Assembly (NCBI GenBank): GCA_016208425.1
Contig: JACQYA010000078.1
Span: forward strand, 16,579 to 80,578
Length of the DNA: 64,000 nucleotides
Reading direction: 5' to 3'
Source: Betaproteobacteria bacterium
Lineage (GTDB): Bacteria; Pseudomonadota; Gammaproteobacteria; Burkholderiales; Rhodocyclaceae
In this document: positions 1 to 9,258 of the stretch, one piece after another
Numbering within the stretch: position 1 is the stretch's first letter
Layout of the letters: each line of letters begins with the position of its first letter
Notes under the pieces: model-generated
Database searches by the model: none
Told to the model about the DNA's origin: nothing
What the model saw: only the letters and a program-made list of their open reading frames with translations
Translations under genes and position numbers: made by a program

Positions 1-208
1 CCACGCGGCTATCCCATTGATCCGTAAACACCGGCTTTCCGGAAAGCGCCTGGAAAGTGACCGGAGTGACGAAATGGGTCGCCGCTTCGGTCATCGCCAC
101 CTGTACCGCCGCGCCCTGCCCGAGCAGCAGGCGGACGAGTTCGGCCGCCTTGTAGGCGGCGATGCCGCCGGTAACGCCCAGAACGATGTTTTTTCCCTGC
201 AATTCCAT
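1..208 (-). CDS. coaBC: Phosphopantothenoylcysteine decarboxylase / phosphopantothenate-cysteine ligase, N-terminal part (runs off the window)
   Basis: Only the first 69 codons lie in the window. The reverse-strand reading begins [20 protein letters not shown] and continues through an AELVRLLL helix to a [11 protein letters not shown] segment, which is the flavin-binding start of the CoaC (decarboxylase) half of Dfp/CoaBC. The bifunctional enzyme makes 4'-phosphopantetheine from 4'-phosphopantothenate and cysteine in coenzyme A synthesis, in the cytoplasm. The gene is divergent from radC with a 60-bp gap, an arrangement common in proteobacteria. A CoaE gene for the last CoA step lies at 29.4 kb. 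The ligase half cannot be checked here. Confidence 0.93.
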   Translation of the reverse strand, partial: MELQGKNIVLGVTGGIAAYKAAELVRLLLGQGAAVQVAMTEAATHFVTPVTFQALSGKPVFTDQWDSRV

Positions 209-268
209 GTGGCTGGCCCGGTAGCTTGGTTAGAATGACAGACCGAACATTCTACTTGAGATTGAAAG

Positions 269-946
269 ATGGCAATCAGCGATTGGCCGGAGGACGAGCG
301 CCCGCGCGAGCGTTTGCTGGCGCAGGGGGCATCCGTGTTGTCCGACGCCGAGCTGCTGGCCATTTTTCTGCGCGTCGGCGTCAGGGGGAAAAGCGCGGTG
401 GACTTGGCGCGCGAGCTGATCGGCGAGTTCGGCGGGCTGAACCGCCTGTTTGTCGCAACGCAGGCCGAGTTTTCCGCCGTCCGTGGAATGGGGCCGGCCA
501 AATACGCGCAGTTGCAGGCGGTGCTTGAAATGGCGCGCCGCACCTTGGGTGAGGAAATGCGGCAAGGCGCGCTTTTCTCTTCGCCGGGCGCCGTGCGCGA
601 CTACTTGCGCCTGCACCTGGCCGGTTTGCCCTACGAAGTGTTTTTCGCCCTCTGGCTGGACGCCCAGAACAGGTTGATCGCGGACGAAGAGCTGTTTCGC
701 GGCACCTTGACGCAAACCAGCGTCTACCCGCGCGAGGTAGTGAAGGCCGCGTTGCGCCACAATGCGGCGGCGGTGGTGCTGGCGCACAACCACCCTTCCG
801 GTCTGGCCGAGCCTTCGCGCGCCGACGAGCTGCTGACCCGGGAGCTGACGCGGGCGCTGGCGCTGGTCGACGTGCGCGTGCTGGATCATTTTATCGTCGC
901 CGGACAAGCGCAGCCCCTGTCGTTTTCGGAACGCGGGCTGCTGTGA
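269..946 (+). CDS. radC: RadC family protein with JAB1/MPN metalloprotease-like domain
   Basis: A 225-residue protein of normal RadC length. The N-terminal part (about residues 5-100) is the helix-hairpin-helix-like region, starting [17 protein letters not shown]. The C-terminal part is a JAMM/MPN domain whose zinc-site motif reads HNHPSG with the distal aspartate (H173, H175, D186). Despite its name, RadC is not clearly a repair protein; the molecular role of the family is unsettled. It is divergent from coaBC, as in many gammaproteobacteria and betaproteobacteria. The ATG at 269 is the first good start after the intergenic gap. Confidence 0.95.
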   Translation: MAISDWPEDERPRERLLAQGASVLSDAELLAIFLRVGVRGKSAVDLARELIGEFGGLNRLFVATQAEFSAVRGMGPAKYAQLQAVLEMARRTLGEEMRQGALFSSPGAVRDYLRLHLAGLPYEVFFALWLDAQNRLIADEELFRGTLTQTSVYPREVVKAALRHNAAAVVLAHNHPSGLAEPSRADELLTRELTRALALVDVRVLDHFIVAGQAQPLSFSERGLL

Positions 947-1020
947 ACCGGTCGCGAATATTCGGGAATTGCCTCCTCGGCCAGTTAAAATAGCCCGCTT
1001 CGACCATCAAGGATTTTGCT

Positions 1021-2799
1021 GTGAGCAACGCCCCGAGCGACAGCGTCGCAACTGCGACCAACTTCATCCGCAATATTATCGATGCCGACCTGGCGGCAGG
1101 GAAGCACGGCGCGCGGCGGTGGTGCGGGCAGCCCGGCCCGGCCGACCGGCAACTGGCCGGCCCGCCCGACCCGGCGAGGATACGTACCCGCTTTCCGCCG
1201 GAACCCAACGGCTACCTGCATTTCGGGCACGCCAAGTCGATCTGTCTCAATTTCGGTCTGGCGCGCGATTATGGCGGGCGCTGCCATCTGCGCTTCGACG
1301 ACACGAACCCCGAAAAGGAAGAGCGGGAGTACGTCGACGCCATCGTCGAGTCGGTCAAGTGGCTGGGGTTCTCTTGGGAAGGCGACGGCGAGAACAACCT
1401 CTATTTCGCCTCCAACTACTTTGCCTGGATGGCGCAGTGTGCCGAGTACCTGATCGCCAGCGGTCACGCCTACGTCGACAGCCAGAGCGCCGAGGCCATG
1501 CGCGCCAGTCGTGGCACGCTCACCGAAGCCGGCCAGGACTCGCCGTTCCGGTCGCGCAGCGTCGAAGAGAACACGGATCTCTTCAAGCGCATGCGGCAGG
1601 GCGAGTTCGCCGACGGTGCCCATGTGTTACGCGCGAAAATCGACATGGCTTCGCCCAATATCAACCTGCGCGATCCGGCCATCTACCGCATCCGCCACGC
1701 GACGCACCACAACACGGGCGATACCTGGTGCGTGTATCCGATGTACACCTTCGCGCACCCGATAGAAGATGCGCTGGAGAACATCACGCATTCGATCTGC
1801 ACGCTCGAATTCGAGGCGCAGCGCCCGTTTTACGACTGGCTGCTGGAGCGCCTGGCCGAGGGGGGTCTCTTGCAGCGCCCGCTGCCGCAGCAGATCGAGT
1901 TTTCGCGCCTCAACCTGACTTACGTCGTGCTTTCCAAGCGCAAGCTGATCCAGCTGGTCGATGACAAACACGTCGGCGGCTGGGACGACCCGCGCATGCC
2001 GACGCTGGTCGGCGCGCGTCGCCGGGGCTACACGGCGGAAGGTTTCCGCCTGTTCGCCGAACGCATCGGCGTTTCCAAGTCCGATTCGCTGATCGAATAC
2101 TCGCTGCTCGAAGACGCCATGCGCGAGGTGCTCAACCTGTCGGCCGAACGCCGCGTCGCCGTGCTCGACCCGCTCAAGCTGATCGTCACCAACTACCCGG
2201 AAGGCCAGGAAGAGGAGTGTCTGGCGCCGAACCACCCGCTGAAACCGGAACTGGGCAAGCGGCCGATGCCTTTCGCGCGCGAGCTGTGGATCGAGCGCGA
2301 AGACTTCATGGAGGCGCCGAGCAAGGGGTATCACCGTCTGTTTCCCGGCAACATGGCGCGGCTGCGCTACGGGTTTGTCATCAAGTGCACCGGCTGCGAG
2401 AAGGATCGCAACGGCCACATTACGGCAGTGCTTTGCGAATATCTGCCCGAAACCAAATCCGGGACGCCAGGCGCCGACAGCGTCAAGGTCAAGGGTAATC
2501 TGCACTGGGTTTCGGTCGCCCATGCCTGCCGGGCGGAAGTCAGGCTTTATGATCGCCTGTTCAAGGTGCCCGCTCCGGGCGGCGGCGACACGGATTTCAG
2601 GGACGATCTGAACCCGGAGTCGATGGTCGCGATCCATGCCCAGCTTGAACCCGCGCTCGGGGATGCGCGTCCCGAAGACCGATTCCAGTTCGAGCGCCAC
2701 GGCTACTTCGTCGCCGACCGGGCCGACTCGCAACCGGGGGCGCCGGTGTTCAACCGCACGGTGACGCTGAAAGACTCGTGGGGTCAGGCGCACAAATAG
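1021..2799 (+). CDS. glnS: Glutaminyl-tRNA synthetase with an unusual N-terminal insertion
   Basis: Class I aminoacyl-tRNA synthetase that charges tRNA(Gln) with glutamine. The GTG start at 1021 follows an AAGGA ribosome site. The HIGH-type motif is HFGH at residues 67-70 within [15 protein letters not shown], and the KMSKS-type motif is VVLSKRK at about 302-308. The C-terminal anticodon-binding beta-barrels are present, and at 592 residues it is slightly longer than E. coli GlnRS. The family normally reads TNFIRxIIDxDLxxGKH followed within a few residues by TRFPPEPNG. Here about 24 Gly/Pro/Arg-rich residues (about 31-55) are inserted between these blocks, just before the active-site motif. 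The frame stays open and the rest of the protein looks intact. pyrF follows after 10 bp, so the two are probably cotranscribed. Confidence 0.96.
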   Translation: MSNAPSDSVATATNFIRNIIDADLAAGKHGARRWCGQPGPADRQLAGPPDPARIRTRFPPEPNGYLHFGHAKSICLNFGLARDYGGRCHLRFDDTNPEKEEREYVDAIVESVKWLGFSWEGDGENNLYFASNYFAWMAQCAEYLIASGHAYVDSQSAEAMRASRGTLTEAGQDSPFRSRSVEENTDLFKRMRQGEFADGAHVLRAKIDMASPNINLRDPAIYRIRHATHHNTGDTWCVYPMYTFAHPIEDALENITHSICTLEFEAQRPFYDWLLERLAEGGLLQRPLPQQIEFSRLNLTYVVLSKRKLIQLVDDKHVGGWDDPRMPTLVGARRRGYTAEGFRLFAERIGVSKSDSLIEYSLLEDAMREVLNLSAERRVAVLDPLKLIVTNYPEGQEEECLAPNHPLKPELGKRPMPFARELWIEREDFMEAPSKGYHRLFPGNMARLRYGFVIKCTGCEKDRNGHITAVLCEYLPETKSGTPGADSVKVKGNLHWVSVAHACRAEVRLYDRLFKVPAPGGGDTDFRDDLNPESMVAIHAQLEPALGDARPEDRFQFERHGYFVADRADSQPGAPVFNRTVTLKDSWGQAHK

Positions 2800-2809
2800 G
2801 GGACATCCG

Positions 2810-3631
2810 ATGAACTTCATGCAAGCGCTGGGCGCCGCGTGGCGCGAGCGCAACTCGTTGCTCTGCGTCGGCCTCGATCCCGATCCGGCGAAGTTTCCCG
2901 CCCATCTCCAGAGCCGGCCAGACGCCATCTTCGAGTTTTGCGCCGGCATCGTCGATGCGACGGCCGATCTCGTTTGCTGCTTCAAACCGCAGATCGCCTA
3001 CTTCGCGGCGCACCGCGCGGAAGACCAGCTCGAAGCGCTGATCGACCACATACACGCCAGACATCCCGCCACTCCGGTCATTCTCGACGCCAAGCGCGGC
3101 GACATCGGCAGCACGGCCGAGCAGTACGCCAGCGAGGCGTTCGAGCGCTTCAAGGCCGATGCCATCACGGTCAACCCCTACATGGGGCGCGATTCGGTCG
3201 AACCCTATCTGGCGCACGAAGGGAAAGGCGTCATCCTGCTTTGCCGAACCTCCAACCCGGGCGGCAGCGACCTGCAGTTTCTCGAAATCAGCGGGAGCGG
3301 CGGAAAAAAACTGTACGAGCACGTCGCCAGCCTGGTCGCGCGCGAATGGAACGCCAGCGGCCAGTGCGCGCTGGTCGTCGGCGCCACCTTTCCCGCCGAA
3401 ATTGCCCGCGTGCGCGAACTGGCCGGCGAGATGCCCTTGCTGGTGCCGGGGATAGGCGCGCAGGGCGGCGATATCGAAGCCACCGTACACGCCGGATGCG
3501 ACACCGGCGCCGCCGGCCTGATGATAAATTCCTCGCGCGCCATCCTTTATGCCGGCGGCGGCGAGGATTTCGCCGCCGCCGCGCGTCGCGTCGCGCAGGA
3601 AACGCGGGATACCATCAACCGCTACCGGTAG
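2810..3631 (+). CDS. pyrF: Orotidine 5'-phosphate decarboxylase (type 2)
   Basis: A 273-residue enzyme for the last step of de novo UMP synthesis. The catalytic tetrad region reads [11 protein letters not shown], with D93, K95 and D98 placed as in the family. The N-terminal phosphate/nucleotide loop [10 protein letters not shown] is typical of the longer type 2 subfamily, which also has the NPYMGRDS segment (about residues 123-130). The start ATG is 10 bp after glnS, with a GGGGA ribosome site in the gap. It converges on the broken aceK gene. The only close alternative is the short type 1 PyrF, which the length argues against. Confidence 0.95.
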   Translation: MNFMQALGAAWRERNSLLCVGLDPDPAKFPAHLQSRPDAIFEFCAGIVDATADLVCCFKPQIAYFAAHRAEDQLEALIDHIHARHPATPVILDAKRGDIGSTAEQYASEAFERFKADAITVNPYMGRDSVEPYLAHEGKGVILLCRTSNPGGSDLQFLEISGSGGKKLYEHVASLVAREWNASGQCALVVGATFPAEIARVRELAGEMPLLVPGIGAQGGDIEATVHAGCDTGAAGLMINSSRAILYAGGGEDFAAAARRVAQETRDTINRYR

Positions 3632-3743
3632 TCGTGGGGTCGGTTCGCACGAAGTCACCGATCCGCCCAACTCCCGTCATCCTGCCCAAACTTTGTCATT
3701 TCGGATCGGACCCGGAATTTCACATTTTTATCGCAAATTGTAA

Positions 3744-5236
3744 CTACATGGTGTGCTGCTTGGGAAAAGCGTTGCAAAAGCGCAGCGATTCCGGGTAGGG
3801 GAAGAAATCTTCGACGTGGCCATCGCGTATCTTTTGTTGTGCGCCGCGCCAGAATTCCGCGTTGAGCAAATCGCGGTGATATTTGAGAAAAGCTTGGCGC
3901 ACCTTCGGCGATCCGAGCAGGAAAGTGGCAAATTCCTCGGGAAAGACATCGTTCTTCGCGACCGAATACCACGGCTCGCTCGACATCTCCATGTCGGGAT
4001 AAGGCGCCTCCGGGATGACGCGGAAGTTACAGTCGGTCATGTATTCGATTTCGTCGTAGAGAAGCGGTTTTTCGGCAGCGAGACATGCGAAAACTCCAGC
4101 GTGTCCGCCATCCGACCGACGCGGTCGACCTGCTTGACAAGCAGGTACTTCGCTTTGACCGTGTCCCTGTCCATCTCCTTTGACGCGCCGAACACGTCCT
4201 TGATGATCTTGAAGACGTAAGGGTAAGACGGCAGCGTAAACACCAGCATGACCAGCCCGCGAATTCCCGGCGCGACGATGAACTTGTCTTCCGAGTGCCG
4301 CAGATGCTGCATCAGGTCGCGCAGAAACAGCGTCTTGCCCTGCTTGCCCAGGCCGAGCATGGTGTATAGCTCCGAACGCGGCTTGTTGGGCATGATCGTG
4401 CGCAGGAACTGCACGTAGCCGGACGGCACCTCCATGTCGACCATGAAGTAGGCGCGCGACAGCGAGAAGAGCAGGCTGATCCGCCAGGCGTCGAGCAGGA
4501 TCGTGTCGAGCACGAGCTTGCCCTCTTCCGTATGCAAGACCGGGATTGCGAAGGGGTATTCCAGATGCCCGTTCACCGCCTTGCCGAAGATGTAGGCGGC
4601 TTTGTTCCGGTAGAACGCCGAGTAAAGCACCTGGATCTGCGCGTTGGCCTCCGCCTGCGGCCAACCGCCGAGCGACTTTTCGACCGTCCGCATGACGTAG
4701 TCGACGTCGCGGCCGAGATCCTCGAACGGGCGCTGCCAGTCGAAATCGAAGACGATCTGCGTGATCGTTTCGCGCAGCCCGCGCTGCAAGGGGTAATAGC
4801 TCGAATAGGTCGGCGGATACGAGTCGATATATTCGGTGGACGCCGCCGGGCGGGTGAAGATGTAGTCGTTATGAAAGTAAGTGCGGTGCAGGATTTTGGT
4901 ACACACCGAGTTAAAGAACGTCTCGGCGAGTTCCGGCTGCTTGTGGTTGATGAGCTGGCCGATATACAGCAGTTTCAGTTGCTGCCAGGTCTCGTTGTCG
5001 AGCGAGCTGGCACCGAACTGCGCGCAGAGCAGGTCGGTCGTTTCGTCCACCCGGTCGTCGTAGGAGCGGATACGTTCGCGAACCGCCGTTTGCACCCCCT
5101 TCCAGTCGGCGGCCTCGAACAGGATCTTGGCTTGCCTGCCGTAGTGCCGGATCAGCCGATAGTGGCGGTTGAAGCCGTCGATCATCGCCTCGGCAATACG
5201 TTTGGCGAGCGGATTCTGGGCGGTCGAGATGTCCAT
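3744..5236 (-). pseudogene. aceK: Isocitrate dehydrogenase kinase/phosphatase, inactivated by an internal frameshifting deletion
   Basis: The N-terminal two-thirds (from MDISTAQNPLAKRIAEAM at 5236) is a normal AceK regulatory domain and kinase N-lobe, running through [20 protein letters not shown] to LPKNRFS near 4060. The frame then ends at 4037. The AceK C-terminus continues in another frame from [18 protein letters not shown] through EEFATFLLG and [15 protein letters not shown] to the stop at 3744. Compared with E. coli AceK, about 85-90 codons are missing at the junction near 4055. The lost part should contain the IRHLYIERRM helix, the PGDMLxKNFG catalytic Asp/Asn loop and the first Asp of the DYD motif. 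AceK normally phosphorylates and dephosphorylates isocitrate dehydrogenase, encoded divergently next door. An upstream in-frame Met at 5275 is an alternative start. An assembly collapse cannot be excluded. Confidence 0.9.
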
Positions 5237-5521
5237 TTGGCGGGTCGAAGATTTCCGGGCGGGCAATTGTAACATCGACGATACGGCCGGACGCCTTGCC
5301 GGCCAATTCCTGTAACATATCAGAGAAATGGAACGTGTTGGCGGAGCGCCGGACTTTCGGCCATAATCCTTGGCAGTGCTGCACGATGGATGAAAACAAA
5401 AGGGTCTGTCGTGCGCATGCGCAGCATCGGCCGGCCGCGTGTTTTGTCTTGGCACCGCAAGCCGCCGGCCAACGAAGCTGCTCCCCGATTTGGAAACACG
5501 CAAACCTCAATTGGAGTTGGC

Positions 5522-6751
5522 ATGAGCGAAAGCCTGATTAAAGTCCCGCACGGCGGCCAGAAAATCATTCCGGGGCAAGCTATCCCGGACAATCCCATCA
5601 TCCCCTTTATCGAGGGCGACGGCATCGGCGTCGACATCACGCCGGTGATGATTAAAGTGGTCGATGCCGCCGTCGAAAAAGCTTACGGCGGCAAAAAGAA
5701 GATCCGCTGGATGGAAGTCTATGCCGGCGAGAAATCCACACAGGTCTACGGTTCGGATGTCTGGCTGTCGGCCGAGACCTTCGCCGCGCTCAAAGAATAC
5801 TCGGTATCGATCAAGGGGCCGATGACGACGCCGGTCGGCGGCGGCATCCGCTCGCTCAACGTCGCCCTGCGCCAGGAGCTCGACCTCTACCAGTGCGTGC
5901 GCCCGGTACAATACTTCAAGGGTGTCCCGTCGCCGCTGAAACGGCCGGAACTATGCAACATGGTCATCTTCCGCGAGAACACGGAAGACATCTACGCCGG
6001 TATCGAGTGGGCGCACGGCACCGATGCCTGCAAGAAGGTCATCAAATTCCTACAAGACGAAATGGGCGTCAAGAAGATCCGTTTCCCGGAAAGCTCGGGC
6101 ATCGGTATCAAGCCGATCTCGGTCGAAGGCACCGAGCGCCTGGTGCGCGCCGCGATCAAGTACGCCATCGCCAACAACCGCAAGTCGGTGACGATCGTGC
6201 ACAAGGGCAACATCATGAAGTTCACCGAAGGCAACTTCCGCGATACGGCCTATGCCTTGGCCAAGCGCGAATTCGGCGGCGCAGAGATCGACGGCGGGCC
6301 GTGGCTCAAGTTGCCCGGGGGCATCGTCATCAAGGATTCGATCGCCGACGCCTTCCTGCAACAGATCCTGCTGCGCCCGGCCGAATACGACGTGATCGCC
6401 ACCACCAACCTGAACGGCGACTATATCTCCGACGCGCTGGCCGCGCAGGTCGGCGGCATCGGCATCGCGCCGGGCGCCAATATTTCCGACCACTATGCCT
6501 GTTTCGAGGCGACGCACGGAACGGCGCCAAAGTACGCCGGCCTGGACAAGGTCAACCCCGGCTCGCTGATCCTCTCGGCGGAAATGATGCTCCGCCACCT
6601 GGGCTGGACAGCCGCCGCCGACCTGATTATCAGGTCGATGGAAGCGGCGATCACCGACAAGGTCGTCACTTACGACTTTGCGCGTTTGATGGAAGGCGCC
6701 ACCGAGGTGTCCTGTTCGGCCTTCGGCGACGCGATGATCGCGCGCATGTGA
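5522..6751 (+). CDS. icd: NADP-dependent isocitrate dehydrogenase
   Basis: A 409-residue TCA-cycle enzyme that converts isocitrate to 2-oxoglutarate and CO2. The ATG at 5522 follows a TTGGAG ribosome site; an in-frame upstream ATG at 5390 lacks one and would add sequence unlike the family. The substrate loop reads [16 protein letters not shown], and S111 matches the E. coli serine phosphorylated by AceK. The cofactor segment [17 protein letters not shown] carries the Lys-Tyr pair typical of NADP enzymes. The phosphorylation site is kept although the neighbouring aceK is broken. Rho-independent terminator directly downstream. Confidence 0.97.
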   Translation: MSESLIKVPHGGQKIIPGQAIPDNPIIPFIEGDGIGVDITPVMIKVVDAAVEKAYGGKKKIRWMEVYAGEKSTQVYGSDVWLSAETFAALKEYSVSIKGPMTTPVGGGIRSLNVALRQELDLYQCVRPVQYFKGVPSPLKRPELCNMVIFRENTEDIYAGIEWAHGTDACKKVIKFLQDEMGVKKIRFPESSGIGIKPISVEGTERLVRAAIKYAIANNRKSVTIVHKGNIMKFTEGNFRDTAYALAKREFGGAEIDGGPWLKLPGGIVIKDSIADAFLQQILLRPAEYDVIATTNLNGDYISDALAAQVGGIGIAPGANISDHYACFEATHGTAPKYAGLDKVNPGSLILSAEMMLRHLGWTAAADLIIRSMEAAITDKVVTYDFARLMEGATEVSCSAFGDAMIARM

Positions 6752-6792
6752 CCCGACGGCGCCCGGCCGGCGACTTGCCGGCATCGCCGACG

Positions 6793-6820
6793 CCCCCCGT
6801 CCGCCCGTGCGGGGGGTTTT
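6793..6820 (+). terminator. Rho-independent terminator of icd
   Basis: A perfect 7-bp stem (CCCCCCG at 6793-6799 with CGGGGGG at 6810-6816) with a 10-nt loop is followed by TTTT. It starts 42 bp after the icd stop. Confidence 0.8.
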
Positions 6821-6854
6821 CCGCTTGCAGCACCGCAACCGGGGGCACCGGCGC

Positions 6855-7105
6855 ATGACCGGAATTTCCGGGCCGCTGACCGGCCTCAAGGTTATCAGGT
6901 GTTATGGAAAAGCTGGGGCTGGGACGAGTGGTCGGCGCTCAACCCCGGCCTCGTCATGTTGCGGTTGTCCGGGTTCGGTCAGAGCGGCCCGCTGTCCGGG
7001 CAACCCGGCTTTGGCGCCATCGGCGAATCGATCGGCGATTCCATCGCCGCGCTGGGGTACGGTGCGGCGCAGATCGCGGCGCCGCGCGCGGCAGGAGCCA
7101 TATAG
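6855..7105 (+). pseudogene. Fragments of a CaiB/BaiF family CoA-transferase
   Basis: About 250 bp of decayed coding sequence. From 6855 the reading gives MTGISGPLTGLKVI, the usual first strand of CaiB/BaiF (class III) CoA-transferases. After about 6895 a different frame reads SALNPGLVMLRLSGFGQSGP, then GQPGFGAIGE and SIGDSIAALGYG, which are hallmark family segments brought too close together. At least two deletions, one of them a frameshift, have removed most of the usual roughly 400 residues, including the LGQLIAGP-type loop and nearly all of the C-terminal half. No intact start or full domain remains. It sits between the icd terminator and a FecR-like gene. Confidence 0.75.
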
Positions 7106-7172
7106 GCCATTTTTCTGCGCCCGCGCCTCCGAAATTGTTTCAACCGGTAACTCCCGTCAACGTAGCGGGGTA

Positions 7173-7188
7173 TGGCACGTTCTTTGTC
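7173..7188 (+). promoter_or_regulatory. Possible sigma-54 promoter (weak match)
   Basis: TGGCAC, five bases, then TTGTC lies 27 bp upstream of the FecR-like start codon. The -24 element matches the sigma-54 consensus exactly. The -12 element has GT where GC is expected, which usually weakens or abolishes activity. Confidence 0.25.
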
Positions 7189-7214
7189 GGTATCCCTCCC
7201 GCTGAAAGGTGTGT

Positions 7215-9008
7215 ATGAACGCCCTGTCCGAAATGCTGGCCTCGCTGGTTTTGGCCGCAGCCCTGCTGCCGGCGCCGTCGTTTGCCCAGGTGCCCGACCG
7301 CGTCGGGCGCATCGCCTATCTCGCCGGCCAGGTACAGTTCTATTCCGAGACCGGACAGGGTTGGGGGCCGGCCGAACTGAACGCGCCGGTCACGTCCCGG
7401 AATTCGCTGTACACCGGCTCCGACGGACGCGCCGAAATCCGCTTCGGCAGCGCCGCGGTGTCGATGGAGTCCAACACGCAGCTCGATTTCCAGGTGCTCG
7501 ACGACGAAAGCTTCCGGGCGCGGGTCGGCCGGGGCAGCGTCAGCCTCCGCGTCCCCCAGTTCGATTTCAACGAAACGGTCGAAGTGGCCGCCGGTCACGG
7601 GCGCTATACGCTGCAGCAAGCCGGGCGCTACCGGATCGATGCCGACGAAAGCGGGTCGGCGATTGCCGTGTTTTCCGGGTCGGCGCGCGCCAGCTTGCCG
7701 GGCAACGAGGTGTCGGTCGAGGCGGGCAGATCGTTGTCGGCAAACATCGCGGGCTACCAGTTTGGCTCCGCCGTGCAAACGTCGCTCGATCTTTGGGGCG
7801 TGCAGCGCGACGCCGCGCTGCGCTTTGCCCAGGCCACGCGCTACGTTTCGCCGAACATGACCGGCTACGAAGAGCTCGACGCCAACGGCCGCTGGGAGAG
7901 CGACCCCGACTACGGGACTGTCTGGTATCCCACCACCTACGTATCGCCCGGCTGGGCGCCCTACCGCGACGGCCGCTGGGCCTATGTGGCGCCCTGGGGC
8001 TGGACGTGGATCGACGCCGCGCCGTGGGGCTTCGCGCCCTTCCACTACGGGCGCTGGGTCAGGATAGGCCCGTCTTGGGCGTGGACGCCGGGCAGCTATA
8101 TCAGGCGCCCCAGTTACGCGCCGGCGCTCGTCGCCTTCGTTGGCGGCGTTCCGGGCGCCACCTTCGCGGTCGGCGCGCGCCCGTCGGTCAGTTGGTACCC
8201 CCTGCCCCCTTGGGAATCGTATCGGCCGGCCTACAGGCACCCCGGCCACCACCTGCACAACATCAACAGCTTCACGGTTACGGAAGCGCCGTCGCATGCC
8301 GTGCAGATTGTAGAAAGCCAGCGTATCAGCAACAACCAGTTGCACGGCAAGACCGAGGCGCCACATGCCGCTTTTTTCGAATCGCGGCCGCTAGCGCGCG
8401 TCAACCGTCCGCCGATACCGGCGAACGTTCAGGAAAGCGGGGCAAGGGGGCGTCCAGAATCTGCCCGGACGCCCCTTTTCCCGGAACAGCCGTCGGGAGT
8501 GCCGGAAGGATCGCGCCACAACCTCGGGGAGGGTAGCGCTGCCCGACCCGCGCGGAATGCGGTCGAGCCGCCCTCCGGCGCCGTTCCGGGCAGCGAACGC
8601 CGTCCGCCGCCCGGGGTCTCCGAAACCGCTGCTCCAGAGCGTATAGAGGCGATGTACCCGCCGCCGGCCGCCTTCCGGCGCAGCGAAGGCGGGCAACGTG
8701 GCGCTTTGCCGGGCAATTCCGCCAATCCGGCCGAGCCACGTTTCGAGCACGCGATCCCGCAAAATCGGTTCGGCGGAGGTGGCTTCGGCGTGCGCCCGGA
8801 ATTGCCCCAGCCCAAACCGGCCGAGATCGCGCCGCCGAAGATGCGCTCCGAACCCGGCTACGCCCGCCCCGAGCCGCCGCGCACGGAGTTTCAGAACAGG
8901 CAAACGGTGCGCCCGGCAGAGCTGCCGTCCGAGCAGCGGCGCGAGCGAGAGAAAGAGCGCTCCGGCCCGCCGGAACACGGTCGCGGCCGGGAGCCTTGGG
9001 CGCGCTGA
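7215..9008 (+). CDS. Secreted FecR-domain protein with DUF6600-type W/Y-rich repeats and a Pro/Arg-rich tail
   Basis: A 597-residue exported protein. An N-terminal signal peptide ends near PSFAQ (about residue 25). A FecR-like beta domain follows at about 28-180, with the typical SLYTGSDGRAEIRFG and ARVGRGSVSLRV strands. Next is a Trp/Tyr-rich block (about 215-330) with repeats such as PYRDGRWAYVAPWGWTWID and PFHYGRW, which is the DUF6600/YXWV arrangement. The last 250 residues are low-complexity Pro/Glu/Arg/Gly. FecR-type domains outside TonB anti-sigma systems are thought to act as periplasmic structural or signalling modules; the role here is unknown. No sigma factor or TonB receptor is adjacent. 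ATG 7215 is preferred over GTG 7209 because AAGG sits 5 bp before it. Confidence 0.8.
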   Translation: MNALSEMLASLVLAAALLPAPSFAQVPDRVGRIAYLAGQVQFYSETGQGWGPAELNAPVTSRNSLYTGSDGRAEIRFGSAAVSMESNTQLDFQVLDDESFRARVGRGSVSLRVPQFDFNETVEVAAGHGRYTLQQAGRYRIDADESGSAIAVFSGSARASLPGNEVSVEAGRSLSANIAGYQFGSAVQTSLDLWGVQRDAALRFAQATRYVSPNMTGYEELDANGRWESDPDYGTVWYPTTYVSPGWAPYRDGRWAYVAPWGWTWIDAAPWGFAPFHYGRWVRIGPSWAWTPGSYIRRPSYAPALVAFVGGVPGATFAVGARPSVSWYPLPPWESYRPAYRHPGHHLHNINSFTVTEAPSHAVQIVESQRISNNQLHGKTEAPHAAFFESRPLARVNRPPIPANVQESGARGRPESARTPLFPEQPSGVPEGSRHNLGEGSAARPARNAVEPPSGAVPGSERRPPPGVSETAAPERIEAMYPPPAAFRRSEGGQRGALPGNSANPAEPRFEHAIPQNRFGGGGFGVRPELPQPKPAEIAPPKMRSEPGYARPEPPRTEFQNRQTVRPAELPSEQRREREKERSGPPEHGRGREPWAR

Positions 9009-9170
9009 CACGCCGGGAAGCCGGCGAGTCCCCGGTGCGACGACATGCGTACCACCCGGGCCACCAGACGCAGCAGGAGGCGCCCGGTGCCCCGGTGCTG
9101 CCCGGCAACCCGGCGGTGCGTTTGTTTGCGCACCGGTACTCATCCCATTTCCCAACCATTTTGTAAATGG

Positions 9171-9214
9171 AATTAACCCGCGTTTAACGGGCGCTTAACG
9201 GGCGCTTAACGCGC
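9171..9214 (+). promoter_or_regulatory. Four phased 11-bp direct repeats with TTAAC core, candidate OmpR-family operator upstream of sulP
   Basis: Four consecutive 11-bp units occupy 9171-9181, 9182-9192, 9193-9203 and 9204-9214. All contain TTAAC at the same position (9173, 9184, 9195, 9206). Units 2-4 follow GYTTAACGSGC. The half-site plus 5-bp spacer layout (CTTAAC, GGGCG, CTTAAC) is that of PmrA/QseB-type boxes bound by OmpR-family regulators. The array ends 44 bp before the sulP start codon. Confidence 0.6.
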
Positions 9215-9258
9215 ACATCGGCAGACTTCAGCCATCGCTTTCCGCTGGAGTTTCCATC

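Noticed and set aside
4037..4110. Programmed ribosomal frameshift as an explanation for the split aceK
   Set aside because: About 85-90 conserved codons of the catalytic core are missing, not just shifted, so frameshifting could not restore an active enzyme.
7209..7211. GTG as the start of the FecR-like protein
   Set aside because: The ATG six bases later has a better spaced AAGG ribosome site and gives a cleaner signal peptide.
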